DNA from: Prorocentrum cordatum | Taxonomy: Eukaryota > Sar > Dinophyceae > Prorocentrales > Prorocentraceae | Reading direction: 5' to 3' | Assembly: GCA_963575745.1 (NCBI GenBank) | Contig: CAUYUJ010002113.1 | Location: 462,501-526,500, forward strand | Length of the DNA: 64,000 nt | Shown: one piece after another, positions 54,859 through 64,000 of the stretch | Layout: each line of letters begins with the position of its first letter | Position numbering within the stretch: the first letter of the stretch is position 1 | Notes under the pieces: model-generated | What the model was told of the DNA's origin: nothing | Databases searched by the model: none | What the model saw: only the letters and a program-made list of their open reading frames with translations | Translations under genes and position numbers: made by a program

Positions 54859-56007
54859 ATGTGCAATGTGTTGGCAAATGAGAGCGTCATTCAAACAAAC
54901 GCCATATTCGAATTCGATTCGCCCTCCATCCGTGTAGCTGCGGGGCTAGATTCACAAGCATACCTGGTGGGGAACTCACAATCGAAACACCAGGCCCAGG
55001 CTGCCGACGCGCCTGGTGGTCCGATGTGCCGATGTGGAATCAAAGAAGGCACAAGATGGGGGAGTTTGCGCCTCTGGGACGACTTGTCCCTGGCCGCACG
55101 CTTCTGGGGTAACAGACGCTCCTGGTATATAACCCGATTACCCTCTCTGGCAGCGTGCCCCGCTTCGAGCAGCTGCCCTCCGGATCAACGAGCACAGCAA
55201 GCACGCGAACTTTTTGCGCCGGCGGCAATGCGCAGGGGCCGTGCGCGCCGGCCGAGGGAAGAGCGCCAACGCGCGAACACATGGGGCGCCGGCCGACATC
55301 TCTGCCGGCCGAAATCGCGCAGGGGGGTACCGTGGTCGGTCGGCGCGTTGGGGGGACGCGTCCGCGTCGGCCAGCTGCGCCGCCCCGGCAGTGGGCCCCA
55401 GGCCCTCGGGTTCCCCGCCACGCGCCCCGGCGAGAGCCGCGCCGACGTCGCGCCTGGAGGCCCGCGCGCGCACCACCGCGCTCTCGGGGCCCCAGAGCCG
55501 TGGGGTGCCGGAGCGCGTGGCGACCTCGGACTCCCCGCTCAGCGACCTCACCGCGCGCTCCGCCACCGCACGAGCTCGAGGCCCTGGAAGCGGTCGCCCG
55601 AGGCACCCTCCGAGAGCGACCCGGACCCCAAGACCGCGCGGTGCCCCCGAGGCCCCACGGACTCCCCACGCGGTGTGGTCATCACACCGCCCGGGGGCCC
55701 CCCGACAATCGATCGGACGTCCGCGGGCGATCCTCTCCTTCGCCGCCGAACCCATGACCTCCTGGCTCAGGAGAGGCCGAGTCCATGCGGAAGACGTCCA
55801 TGCGGCGTGCTCGGTCTCCGCCTGGGCTTACTCCGTCTGGACTCGGCCTCGCCGCATAGGATGCTACGCCCGTGCGGAGTAGGTCCACACGGAGTGCTCG
55901 ATCGTCGTAGAGACTTCCTCGGTGTGACCTTGGCCTCTCCTGACTGGCGCTTCGCGCGCCAGGGGGAGGGGGGGAGCGACACCGGCAGCGCCGCACAGGG
56001 GTGCTGA
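54859..56007 (+). CDS. long open frame, 382 codons, unidentified
   Basis: The longest frame without simple repeats on the plus strand. It starts MCNVLANESVIQTNAIFEFD and turns Arg/Pro/Gly-rich after residue 110 as the DNA becomes GC-rich. All three minus frames and the other plus frames are also open for long stretches there, so length is weak evidence. The minus strand carries RDVGAALAGARGGEPEGLG, which could equally be an LRR-like relic. 55770-55890 repeats AGTCCATGCGGAAGACG-like words. Probably non-coding or part of one exon. Confidence 0.15.
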   Translation: MCNVLANESVIQTNAIFEFDSPSIRVAAGLDSQAYLVGNSQSKHQAQAADAPGGPMCRCGIKEGTRWGSLRLWDDLSLAARFWGNRRSWYITRLPSLAACPASSSCPPDQRAQQARELFAPAAMRRGRARRPREERQRANTWGAGRHLCRPKSRRGVPWSVGALGGRVRVGQLRRPGSGPQALGFPATRPGESRADVAPGGPRAHHRALGAPEPWGAGARGDLGLPAQRPHRALRHRTSSRPWKRSPEAPSESDPDPKTARCPRGPTDSPRGVVITPPGGPPTIDRTSAGDPLLRRRTHDLLAQERPSPCGRRPCGVLGLRLGLLRLDSASPHRMLRPCGVGPHGVLDRRRDFLGVTLASPDWRFARQGEGGSDTGSAAQGC

Positions 56008-56044
56008 GCCCCAGGACCACGTCCATGTCGGGAGAAGGACGGCC

Positions 56045-56475
56045 GACAGGACGGAGGGGGTTGGAGGAGGAAGAGGAGGTTGACGAGGAGGAGGAGGAGG
56101 AGGAGGAGGAGGAGGAGGTTGACGAGGAGGAGGAGGAGGAGGAGGAGCAGGAGCAGGACGCAGGAAGAGGGAGAAGGGAGGATGGAGGAAGGGAAGGGAG
56201 GGTACGACGAGTTGTAGGAGGAAGGAGAGGGGAGGGGGTCAGCTTACAGCCTGTCTGCGAGTTGTCGTCGTCCCTGTCCCTCGTCGTAGCCGTCGCCATC
56301 GCCGTCGTCGTCGCCATCGTCGCCGTGGTTGTCCTCGTCGTGCTCGTCGTATTCGTACTCGTCGTACTCGTCGGTCTCGGCGTACTCGTTCTCGTCGTCG
56401 TCGTCGTCGTCGTTGTCGTCGTCGTCGTCGTCGTACTCGTCGTCGTTGTTGTCGTACTCGTCGTCCTCTCGTTCA
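56045..56475. repeat. (GAG)n then (CGT)n arrays
   Basis: GAG/GAC units at 56060-56150; CGTCGTCGTACTCGTCGT units at 56260-56470. Frames are poly-Glu, poly-Ser and poly-Val. Confidence 0.92.
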
Positions 56476-56931
56476 CGCGAACTTGCTCTCACACCAGAAC
56501 TCATGGGAACCTCACATACCATCTTGTTAGCTTTTGCGGATCGACGCAGATCGACGCTGAATCGAGGCGAATCGACGCTCATTCGGCGCTATCTCGTCGA
56601 CTACCAGGAGCTAGTCGACGCCAGTGCACCCTGAAGACGGAACCGCGAGGGTGCACGAGGCACCCATGACTCTGGACCTAGGCCAGAAAAACATCCCTCA
56701 AGCACATGAGACTACCACTCTGCCAACAAAACAAGCAGAGCCTCCAAGGGCACACCCCCAAGATGCACAAACAAAAACCTCCGACGAGCCCGAAGAACAG
56801 AAAAGTACCCTCTCCGAACCGACACCCATCTTGTGCCTCGGCCCGGCTGTGCCACAACAGGGGGACCTCCGCGTCCATCACCTCCATGTTGCTGAGAGGG
56901 CCGGGATTCCAGCGCCTTGGCTGTAGCCTCA

Positions 56932-57078
56932 GGTCGGACATGTCCCCTACATGCGGATTTTGGACGACAGATCGAAAATAGCTCAAACATGTCAAACAAA
57001 TCTTCTTTAAAAGGATGGAAACATCGTCTCCAGACTATTCTGTTTGACTATTTCTGGACATTCCTCCCGACCTGACTT
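56932..57078. mobile_element. P-family TIR element, diverged copy
   Basis: Starts GGTCGGACATGTCCCCTACA and ends GGACATTCCTCCCGACCTGA then CTT. The left border reads CCTCAG/GTCGG. Confidence 0.75.
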
Positions 57079-57080
57079 TA

Positions 57081-57245
57081 CGTCGGGCGTGTCCCCCTAC
57101 AGGGGGACTTTGGACGACAAGTGCACAAAAAGACTCAAACAAATACTCAAAAAGATGCCCCAAAACATACCCCACACATAGTCCCCAGATGATTTCTTGA
57201 CTATTTTTGAACACTCCCCCCGTAGAGGGACAGGCCCGACTTAAA
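57081..57245. mobile_element. P-family TIR element, full copy
   Basis: Starts CGTCGGGCGTGTCCCCCTAC then AGGGGGAC, ends CCCCGTAGAGGGACAGGCCC then GACTT. It follows the previous copy by two bases. Confidence 0.85.
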
Positions 57246-57256
57246 CCTGACTTGGG

Positions 57257-57475
57257 CGCCCGAGATATCCGGGGTAACTCGGGTCCGGGGTAACTCGGGC
57301 TTGGATTCCCGACAAAGGAACCCGAGTTAGCCCTGACCCGAGTTACCCCTGATGATGTGGGGCTCTGGACGCCCGAGTTATCCGGGGTAACTCGGGCCCG
57401 TTGTAACTCGGGCTTGGATTCCCGAAAAAGGAACCCGAGTCAGCCCTGACCCGAGTTACCCCTGATGATTCGGGG
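57257..57475. repeat. 113-bp tandem duplication with nested palindromes
   Basis: CGCCCGAG recurs at 57257 and 57370. Each unit contains CCGGGGTAACTCGGG and CCCGAGTTACCCC, which pair. A GTAACTCGGG from the second unit supplies the donor of the neighbouring LRR exon on the minus strand. Confidence 0.85.
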
Positions 57476-57573
57476 CGCGGCGCCGCGCCCGCGCAGGCCC
57501 TCCTCGAGCTTGAGCACCAGCAGCGCGCTCTGCTCGATGGCGCGGCCTCCGCCGGGAGGGCCCGGCGTCGCAT
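57460..57573 (-). CDS. leucine-rich-repeat exon between two repeat elements
   Basis: Acceptor TTCCTGCAG at 57582-57574 and donor CAGGG/GTAACT at 57460/57459. 114 bp, symmetric phase 1. It reads ATPGPPGGGRAIEQSALLVL then KLEEGLRGRGAAPRIIR. A-L-L-V-L-K-L-E-E-G-L-x-x-x-G-A-A fits the RI-type LRR. The 257-bp CCCTGACTCC element ends 13 bp above the acceptor. The donor lies inside the 113-bp tandem unit. Because the exon length is a multiple of three it could be skipped or added without a frameshift. Confidence 0.6.
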
Positions 57574-57587
57574 CTGCAGGAAGGAAC

Positions 57588-57844
57588 CCTGACTCCAGAT
57601 CCGCCCTACTTCGGCTTTTTTCCAACTCAAAATTGCGTCGGAAATCCACTTATAAGGAGCCGAAAAAGTAGGGCGGAAATTTCTGCACCCAACATAAAAT
57701 GGGGCGAAAATCCGCAGAAGTAGGGCGGAAACAACAACAGAAAAGTAGGGCGGAAATTTGCATCAGCGGGGCTTGAAAAGTAAGGCGGAAATTCCAAGCC
57801 CTACTTACGAATTTCCCCAAAGTAGGGCGGATCTGGAGTCAGGG
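57588..57844. mobile_element. 257-bp CCCTGACTCC element, copy 2 (inverted)
   Basis: Inverted relative to 32224-32482 and about 93% identical; both ends CCCTGACTCCAGATCCGCCC are perfect inverted repeats. Confidence 0.9.
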
Positions 57845-57866
57845 ACACCGGCATAGACATACACTG

Positions 57867-58026
57867 AAGTCGGGCGTGTCCACCTCCAGGGGGATCTTCG
57901 ACGAACAACCAAAAAATTACTCCAAGAATAGTCCCAAATGGCCCCCAAACGTATCAGAACATAATCCCCAGACTATTTTGTAACTCCTTTTGACTATTCC
58001 CCCCTGTAGAGGACAGCCCGACTTGA
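57867..58026. mobile_element. P-family TIR element
   Basis: AAGTCGGGCGTGTCCACCTC at the left, CCCCTGTAGAGGACAGCCCG then ACTT at the right, TTCGACGAACAACCAAAAAA inside. Confidence 0.8.
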
Positions 58027-58137
58027 GCATAAACGTGCACTCTTGGCGCTCCGGAGCGCGGAGCGCCAAGAGATCCACGCGGAGCGCCAAGAGTTCGTGT
58101 GTTTGTGCCGTTCCTCTTCTTCGAGAATCATCCATGA

Positions 58138-58299
58138 ACGGGCCCTGGGACACACAAATAAATACACGCAAATAGAAGGATCCCCCATATTTTTCCATAT
58201 TTTCTGGGTTTCTGTCTTCCCCCCCACTGCCCATATTTTCCCATATTTCCTGGGGAATCGACGATTCATTGTGTCTGTGTGTTTTGTTCCCCTCCTGAA
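58138..58299. mobile_element. CACACAAATA-family hairpin element, copy 4
   Basis: GGGCCCTGGGACACACAAAT to ATTGTGTCTGTGTGTTTTGT then TCCCCTCCTGAA. 58300-58480 continues with GGATCGGCGGAGCTCGGCGG-type minisatellite like 15476-15690. ATTGCAATCCTTCG/CGAAGGATTGCAAT pairs lie near 58463-58520. Confidence 0.85.
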
Positions 58300-58614
58300 T
58301 CAAATCGGAGCGGCGATCGAGACGCATCGGATCGGCGGAGCTCGGCGGCCGAGTCGGGCGGAGTCGACTCGGCGGAGATCGGCAGGCCGAGCGGCCCGGA
58401 GCGGAGCGCGGAGCGGCATCCGAGATCGAGCCGAATGAGAGTCGGAATCGATGGGAATCGAAGGATTGCAATCCTTCGTTCGAGGGTTTTTTTTGCAATC
58501 CTGGTTTTTTTGCAATCCTTCGAAAAAAGCGGACTCGGAGGAGTCAACGGAGCCCTGCCTCCGCCAGGGGATGGCGGCCGCGTGAACGCGGTCGCAAAAC
58601 CTCTGCCCAGCGTC

Positions 58615-58774
58615 AAGGCAGGCATGTCCCCCTTCAGGGGGGATTTTGAACGAAGAATCAAAGATCCCCCCAAAATGCTCCAAAATGGTTACGAAATGCC
58701 CCCAAAATCGTCCCCAGGGTATTTTTTGACTGTTTTTGAATATTCCTCCTGTAGAGGGACAGGCCCGACTTAAG
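58615..58774. mobile_element. P-family TIR element
   Basis: AGGCAGGCATGTCCCCCTTC then AGGGGGGAT at the left; TCCTGTAGAGGGACAGGCCC then GACTTAAG at the right. It abuts a GTGTCGC element at 58776. Confidence 0.85.
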
Positions 58775-58775
58775 C

Positions 58776-58972
58776 CTAGCGTGTCGCAGCGGCGGCCCCA
58801 GCTTTGCGCTGCGCCCTGCCAAGGGATGGCGTGTCGCTCCGCTCCGCCTGGCGGGAGGATCGGAGAGGCTCGGGACGTCGATGTGCGGGGACACCGGCGA
58901 GGATAGCGTGTCGAGCCGAAGCTCGGTGGGCCAGGACCGGCGGTGCGACACGCTGAGCCAAAGTTCTCGACC
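58776..58972. mobile_element. short TIR element, GTGTCGC family, copy 4
   Basis: GCGTGTCGCAGCGGCGGCCC to CGGTGCGACACGCTGAGCCA then AAGTTCTCGACC. The outer left repeat is missing, cut off by the P element. Confidence 0.75.
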
Positions 58973-59024
58973 GTATACACTGATTAGGAGGCAACTACTG
59001 GGAGGTTTTCGTCGGAAAGATTAA

Positions 59025-59140
59025 GGAAGATTAAGCCCCATTTGGGAGCTATTACGCCGGAGTGGGCCTCGGATTAAGCGGGACTAAGCCGGATTGCGCG
59101 GGATTAAGCGGGAATAAACCGTATTAAACCGGACTTCGGA
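59025..59140. repeat. GGATTAAGCGGGA degenerate minisatellite
   Basis: Units GGATTAAGCGGGACTAAGCC and GGGAATAAACCGTATTAAAC. Confidence 0.75.
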
Positions 59141-59488
59141 CCAGTGCAAAATCAGAATTTGACCTCCCAGGAGTTGCATCCCAACACTGAAGGATGCGGC
59201 GCATAGTCATGGTACACGTTGAGGGCAATGGATGAGGAGCCCTTGGATCAGAAACCCAATGTCAGGAAGCCGATGGGAACCTCGAGCCGGGTCGACACAC
59301 GGAAGTCCTGGGCCCAACACGGGGCGAACACGCCCGTTGTCACTGTTTCACAACGCGCAGACGTGAGGCCTCCAGAGGGCCAACAAAGTGTCAGGCACGA
59401 CCACAAGCCATCACAGGCCTCCATCCTCGATTCAAGACGATGCCAGGAAGAAGATAACGCAAGTGAGGAGTAACGATGAGAAGAGACT

Positions 59489-59651
59489 GGCTCAGGGGGG
59501 GGACACATCGACCTGGAATCGGCGATACATCGCCGACAGATCAGCGATAAGCCCCCGATAATGAATCCGTACGCTCCTGGGCATGTTGGGGCTATCGGGC
59601 CCCTATCGGCCATCAATGGACGATTGGGGGTCGATGCATTCCCCCTCTGCC
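59489..59651. mobile_element. TIR element, GGCTCAGGGGGGGG family, copy 2
   Basis: About 80% identical to 26548-26711, with the same TCGGCGATACATCGCCG centre. The frame at 59719-59991 after it is unassigned. Confidence 0.8.
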
Positions 59652-60060
59652 TATCCCCCCTGTCGTTGTCCCTGACCTTTCCAGGCCTCATCCGTCTCCC
59701 TTCCCCAAAGTCCCAAAGTTGCCATCTGAGACCCTTCGCTGTCAGAGCCCAACCGGCCGCCGAACAGGCTCGATCCCAAATGAGCAGTGTGTATTTGGCG
59801 CGTTCGGCAGCCGAATGGGACTGATCTCAGGTCCACTCGGCGGCCAGATGCGCATGGACGCTGAGTGGGCTCAGAATGAAAAACTCTTGGGCCTGTCAAT
59901 GGGGACGAGGGACAATGTGAGAGCCGTGGTGACCAGGGAGGGGGGCGGGGGAGCAGGCGTGGGCAGATCGCCAAGACATGAGGATTCGTGACAGTTCCAT
60001 GGCGAAGAGGGAGGGGGGGAGCACGAGGCAAAACGTCGAGGGATGAGAGGGAGAACATGC

Positions 60061-60354
60061 AGGAGATTGGCGACGACGACGAGGAGGATACGGAGAATAA
60101 TAATGATGATGCTGCTGATGATGCTACTGATGGTGATGATGGTGATCATGCTGCTGATGATGATGAACACGATGCTGATGCTGCTGATGATGATTATGCT
60201 GATGCTAATGCTGATGATGATGAAGAGGATGCTGATGCTGCTGCTGATGATAATGAGGAGGATGCTAGTGATGGTGATGGTGATGGTGATGGTGATGGTG
60301 ATGGTGAGGATGAGGATGAGGATGAGGATGAGGATGAGGATGAGGATGAGGATG

Positions 60355-60405
<51 letters not shown>

Positions 60406-60475
60406 CTGATGCTGATGATGACGATGAAACAGAGAAGGAGGAGGAGGAGGAGGAGGAGGAGGAGGAGGAGGACGA
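60061..60475. repeat. (GAT)n/(GAG)n compound array
   Basis: GATGATGCTGCTGATG, GATGGTGATGGTG, GATGAGGATGAGG then GATGATGATGATG and a GAG run. Frames are poly-Asp, poly-Met or poly-Ile/Ser. Confidence 0.95.
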
Positions 60476-60751
60476 GGAAGGTGCCAAGATTGGAGGAACG
60501 AGGGACGAAGGAAGAGGAGAGGGAGGAGGCAGGAAACTGGAGTGGCCTGCCCCCCAGAGAGGCAGGCTCTGGGAGAGCAGGGCGCAAACACGCAGAGGGC
60601 GAGGGCGCGAGCGCAGGCAGAGGAGCTCGGGGGGACGAGGGGGGGGACGGGGATGCCGATACCGCTGGGGCGCAGAATGACACGCAAGTGCTGCCGAGCG
60701 AGCTACACATACACACACCCATACCCATAGGAGGGTCGGCGGGAGGAGGAC

Positions 60752-60838
60752 TGGCTATGGGTATGGGTGCGGGCTGTCGGACCCCGAGGGAAGCTCCCAC
60801 GTGAGCGGGGGCCCCCGTCCGACAACACGCACCCATAG
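60752..60838. mobile_element. 87-bp hairpin
   Basis: CTATGGGTATGGGTGCGGGC then TGTCGGACCCC pairs with GGGGGCCCCCGTCCGACAAC then ACGCACCCATAG. The loop has GCTCCCACGTGAGC, itself a palindrome. Confidence 0.75.
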
Positions 60839-60889
60839 CCCCCCCCCCCACAGTCCCATCTATGGGTATGGGCGCGCGTCGTTTGTGAA

Positions 60890-60975
60890 TCAAGTACGAG
60901 GATACTGGACATACTCAGGGCTGGACTCCCAGCGGACAGATGGGAGATTGTAGGGAACATCGCGCTCGCGTGGGC
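60890..60975 (-). CDS. last exon of an unidentified minus-strand gene
   Basis: The acceptor follows a strong tract, ACATATTTGTTTGCAG (60991-60976). The exon completes an arginine codon split with the previous exon and reads PRERDVPYNLPSVRWESSPE then YVQYPRT before TGA (60892-60890). The phase match, a short 63-bp intron and a natural-looking tail support it. No family recognised. Confidence 0.5.
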
Positions 60976-61038
60976 CTGCAAACAAATATGTTAAAAGGAG
61001 CCCATGTCCCGACCACAAAGAGACAACAAAGGCCTCAC

Positions 61039-61179
61039 GGTAGCCCCCCAAACGCGCACCACCCTTTTCCAAGTTCGGCGCGGCCTGGAAGCCCAACGCG
61101 TGCAGCACAACTGGGCCCGGCCCACAGATGTGCGTCCAGCCTCCCGATGCTATGCGCTCCCCCTCTGGAGGCGCACGTC
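61039..61179 (-). CDS. penultimate exon of the same unidentified gene
   Basis: Acceptor CTCCGTCAG (61188-61180), with a (GT)n tract just upstream on this strand; donor TACC/GTGAGG (61039/61038). 141 bp. The frame in phase with the last exon reads RAPPEGERIASGGWTHICGP then GPVVLHALGFQAAPNLEKGG and ARLGGY. A second frame is also open, but only this one joins to the last exon with a stop near the end. The LRR exon at 61793-61879 lies upstream on the same strand and may belong to this gene, though phases require another exon between. Confidence 0.45.
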
Positions 61180-61194
61180 CTGACGGAGCATGTA

Positions 61195-61222
61195 GCACAC
61201 ACACACACACACACACACACAC
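61195..61222. repeat. (CA)n microsatellite
   Basis: Fourteen CA units, upstream of the acceptor at 61180. Confidence 0.9.
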
Positions 61223-61492
61223 GTCTTGCAGGGCGCCCGCCACGGACCATGCACGAGAAGACTCCCGAGCGCGCGCGTCGCCCGCCCCCTGGAGGCCGAC
61301 TCGCGCAGAGCAGAAGTACCCCCCCAAGGCTCCACACGTGCTTCAGGCCCGCTGCCACCACCTCACCCCTTGTGCAGTGCCCGTGCACAGCCCTACCCCC
61401 CCATCCCTGCAGCGGAAGCCTGGGGCCCCAAGCGCGCCGCAGGGCCCCCGCGAGACTCCCGGGGCGGGCGGTGCTCGGCGGGGGTCCTCCCC

Positions 61493-61638
<146 letters not shown>

Positions 61639-61792
61639 GGAGGACCACCTCCGCCGGGGGTGAGTTGAGGTGGGGCGTCGCACGAGAATCGGGGTGAGTT
61701 GAGGCGAGTCGAGGTGCCCCCCCTCTGCTCGGGTGATGCCGAGACCAGCGGCCACGGCGGCGACGACCCCTCGGGGCTCGGAGAGCGCCTAC

Positions 61793-61879
61793 GGCGGGCG
61801 CGCCCCTCTGCTCGAGGCGGTTGCCCGACAGCTTCAGCTCCTGCAGCACCTCGCTGGTGGTCATCAGCCTGGCGATGGC
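61793..61879 (-). CDS. leucine-rich-repeat exon, one 29-residue unit
   Basis: The acceptor CACCGAGAG precedes 61879; donor GCC/GTAGGC at 61793/61792. Exactly 87 bp in phase 0, that is one RI-type repeat per exon: AIARLMTTSEVLQELKLSGN then RLEQRGAPA. L-x-x-L-x-L-x-x-N-x-L is intact. Exon-per-repeat structure is typical of this LRR class. LRR units form a curved protein-binding surface; the rest of the protein is not visible. Confidence 0.6.
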
Positions 61880-61924
61880 CTCTCGGTGACGAGGGGCCGG
61901 GAGCGGCCGCTGCCCGTGCCGGCC

Positions 61925-62110
61925 AGTGGCCAGGGAGAGGGAGGAAGGGGCGGGGGAGGGGGAGGAGGAGAGGGAGGGGGAGAGGGAGGAGGAGGGGAAA
62001 GGGGAGAGGGAGGAGGAGGGGAAGGGGGAGAGGGAGGAGGAGGAAGAGGAGGAAGAGGAGGAGGAGGAGGGGGAGGATGGGGAGGAAGAAGGGGAGGGAT
62101 AGGAAGACGG
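61925..62110. repeat. GGGAGAGGGAGGAGG purine array
   Basis: Degenerate GGGGGAGAGGGAGGAGG units. A second GAG run lies at 62347-62392. Confidence 0.88.
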
Positions 62111-62762
62111 GGAGGGGGAGGAAGGCTCGCGACTCGGGAGGACGACCCTGAGATCCATGCGTCTCAATTTGTCGTGCCAGGCGTTGTCGCCCGATTGCGC
62201 GCCCCGGGGCCATCACAGATTGATCCGATAGAAATACTCGGCAGAAAGATGGTGTCGAGGGCTCTGGTCGAAATTTTCGCTATGTTGCAATATTGTTCGC
62301 AACGTCGACTCTAAAGGGGGGAGGGTGAGGGGGAGAAGGGGGGATGTGAGGAGGAGGAGGAGGAGGAGGAGGAGGAGGAGGAGGCGGAAGAGGATGTCGT
62401 TGCCCACCTTCTCCCCAGCGGCGTGCACTCGAAATATTTGGTTCAACATCTACATGGCCAAAGTCGGATGTGTAAGTTGCTTCTTGCAGCAATAACACTT
62501 CAACGCTTCAGCCCCTAGGTGCCTAAATCACGGGGAACTCAAGACAGTCACGCGTTCCAACGAGAAGGAGGGGTTGGGAATTCCGACGACGGCACGGCCG
62601 CCGGACCCCTTGGTCCCTTCGGCAGAAAGGAAACCGACGACGGCGCAGCCAGAAACACCCTAACTCGGTCCCTATTGAAGTAACACTGATGATGTGCCTA
62701 AGTCCGTGCAACGTCACAAGGACGAGGAGGCTAGGTGCGCTCGTGCCACTTCTGACTACATC

Positions 62763-63812
62763 CTACCCCTGCCCCACTTCCATTCCCATTGCGTTGAACC
62801 CTTTCCTACCCGCTGGCTGGAGTGCCCAACCAGACCTTGACCCCCGACTGGCGCTTGCAGGATTTGATCCATCGTCTGATGCACAGTCGGCGTTGGCTGT
62901 GCACATTGGAGGAAACAGGAGAACCATGAGGAGCAGGGAGGCGGAGCATGGGGTAGGAGGACGGAAACAACGAACAAGAAATCGGATCCATAAATGAGCC
63001 CCACGCTGGGGCAAGACATCGACCCTGAACGACGTGGCCAACGCTGCAGCGAGAGCACCGCCTTGAATGACCGAAGCGTCCCGATCGAGAAACACAGATG
63101 CAACCATCTTCGCTTCGGTTCTGGCCCCCCGCGATGACGATGTCCTGGCCCCAGCTCGGTTTCGGACCCCCGCGATGGGACACCCCAGGAAACCTTCCGG
63201 GAATTTGAAGGGGATGACGGCGGGGGGCTCCCGCGCGGAACCATCTCCTGGCCATCCTGGGGCTCCCGTCTTCCATCCTCTCTCCTGCGGCCTCTCCCCA
63301 TCTTCCTCCTCCGTCCTCATCCTCCTCCTTTCAGTCGGTCTCCCCTTCTCGGGGCGGAATCCACGAAAACCACAGGGCATGACAAAAACAGAAGGAGATG
63401 CCATCCTGGGGAGCTTTGTGCCTCGTCCCCCCGGACGCCCTTCAGAGAGTTCCCGAAGGTTGATTCGTGATTGTATCTGTTCTGTTTGGGTGTTCATGGA
63501 TTCCGCCCTGGAAATGGAAGCCAAGTGGGAGGAAGAGGAGAAGGAGGAGGAGGATGACGACGACGGCGGCGGCGGTGATGACACAACGCTCTCGAACATG
63601 CGCGCTGCACTTCGACCGTGATGATGGCTTGCTTCTGCAGACTTAACCCTCCCTCTCCCTTCCTTGGCTTGTATCTTAGCTCCTACAGTATCCTCCTCAC
63701 TCGCCTGTAGAAAGAGATGCGAGGAGGGCTGTGCTACTGGCCGTAGTACAAGGTGCGGTACCACCTGCAATAGTACCTTTTCATAAAAAGGGGCAATAGT
63801 AGTGGGAGCCAC
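62763..63812 (-). CDS. long open frame, 349 codons, unidentified
   Basis: Starts MAPTTIAPFYEKVLLQVVPH. The segment with IPFKFPEGFLGCPIAGVRNR and VASVFLDRDASVIQGGALAA looks protein-like, and poly-Ser lies at residues 78-96. Other frames overlap it on both strands, and no domain is recognised. Possibly an exon within a longer gene. Confidence 0.2.
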   Translation of the reverse strand: MAPTTIAPFYEKVLLQVVPHLVLRPVAQPSSHLFLQASEEDTVGAKIQAKEGRGRVKSAEASHHHGRSAARMFESVVSSPPPPSSSSSSSFSSSSHLASISRAESMNTQTEQIQSRINLRELSEGRPGGRGTKLPRMASPSVFVMPCGFRGFRPEKGRPTERRRMRTEEEDGERPQERGWKTGAPGWPGDGSAREPPAVIPFKFPEGFLGCPIAGVRNRAGARTSSSRGARTEAKMVASVFLDRDASVIQGGALAAALATSFRVDVLPQRGAHLWIRFLVRCFRPPTPCSASLLLMVLLFPPMCTANADCASDDGSNPASASRGSRSGWALQPAGRKGFNAMGMEVGQG

Positions 63813-64000
63813 GCTACCGATGTGAGCAGGGACTGCAATGTGATCTGTACTAGAAACCTGTGTCGGGAACTGTAAGAGGACCTGTAGTGAGATAAGTAAT
63901 ATACATTGTAGTATGAAGCTGTAGTGAAAGCTGTACTACTGACGTCTAGTGGCGCCATCACCTATCGTAGCAATTGTAGCAAGATTTGTAGTAATGGCTG
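63700..64000. repeat. degenerate CTGTAGTG short-word repeat
   Basis: Words such as GGACCTGTAGTGAG, GAAGCTGTAGTGAAAGCTG and GGCCGTAGTACAAGG recur every 12-20 bp to the window end. Confidence 0.6.

Overview
This window looks like a piece of a large, GC-rich, gene-poor eukaryotic nuclear genome. Very little of it is coding. Most of it is simple repeats, minisatellites, small inverted-repeat elements and a decayed non-LTR retrotransposon. The best fit is a dinoflagellate with a high-GC genome (Prorocentrum-like). The reasons are a sugar-kinase gene cut into small exons by long introns, one intron that joins correctly only with a GC donor, introns made of short elements with terminal inverted repeats (introners), and recognisable exons that all lie on one strand. 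This assignment is an inference; there is no rRNA or other marker gene.

Layout. 1-0.9 kb: an 89-bp minisatellite and an inverted-repeat element. 0.9-9.5 kb: low-repeat sequence holding a broken reverse transcriptase on the minus strand near 3.6-4.3 kb. 9.5-17 kb: G/C-rich tracts, GAG/CCT arrays and several short mobile-element families. 17.1-27.2 kb: a six-exon minus-strand PfkB-family sugar kinase, closest to 2-keto-3-deoxygluconate kinase; its 7-kb fourth intron holds a 52-bp GC-rich VNTR, a 174-bp (TG)n tract and other arrays. 27-45 kb: mobile elements, a 1.6-kb foldback element at 34.4-36.0 kb, a ten-copy 150-bp satellite at 37.1-38.6 kb and long microsatellites. 45-62 kb: scattered minus-strand leucine-rich-repeat exons (near 61.8, 57.5, 49.2, 47.4 and 31.8 kb), plus a well-phased last-exon pair at 60.9-61.2 kb. 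62-64 kb: nothing recognised with confidence.

How the parts fit. Nearly every exon I can support is bordered on one or both sides by a short inverted-repeat element, and several predicted splice sites lie in or next to the ends of these elements. At least ten small families recur, some with up to ten copies. Introns here seem to have been built, or at least filled, by many non-autonomous element families. That is the most interesting feature of the window.
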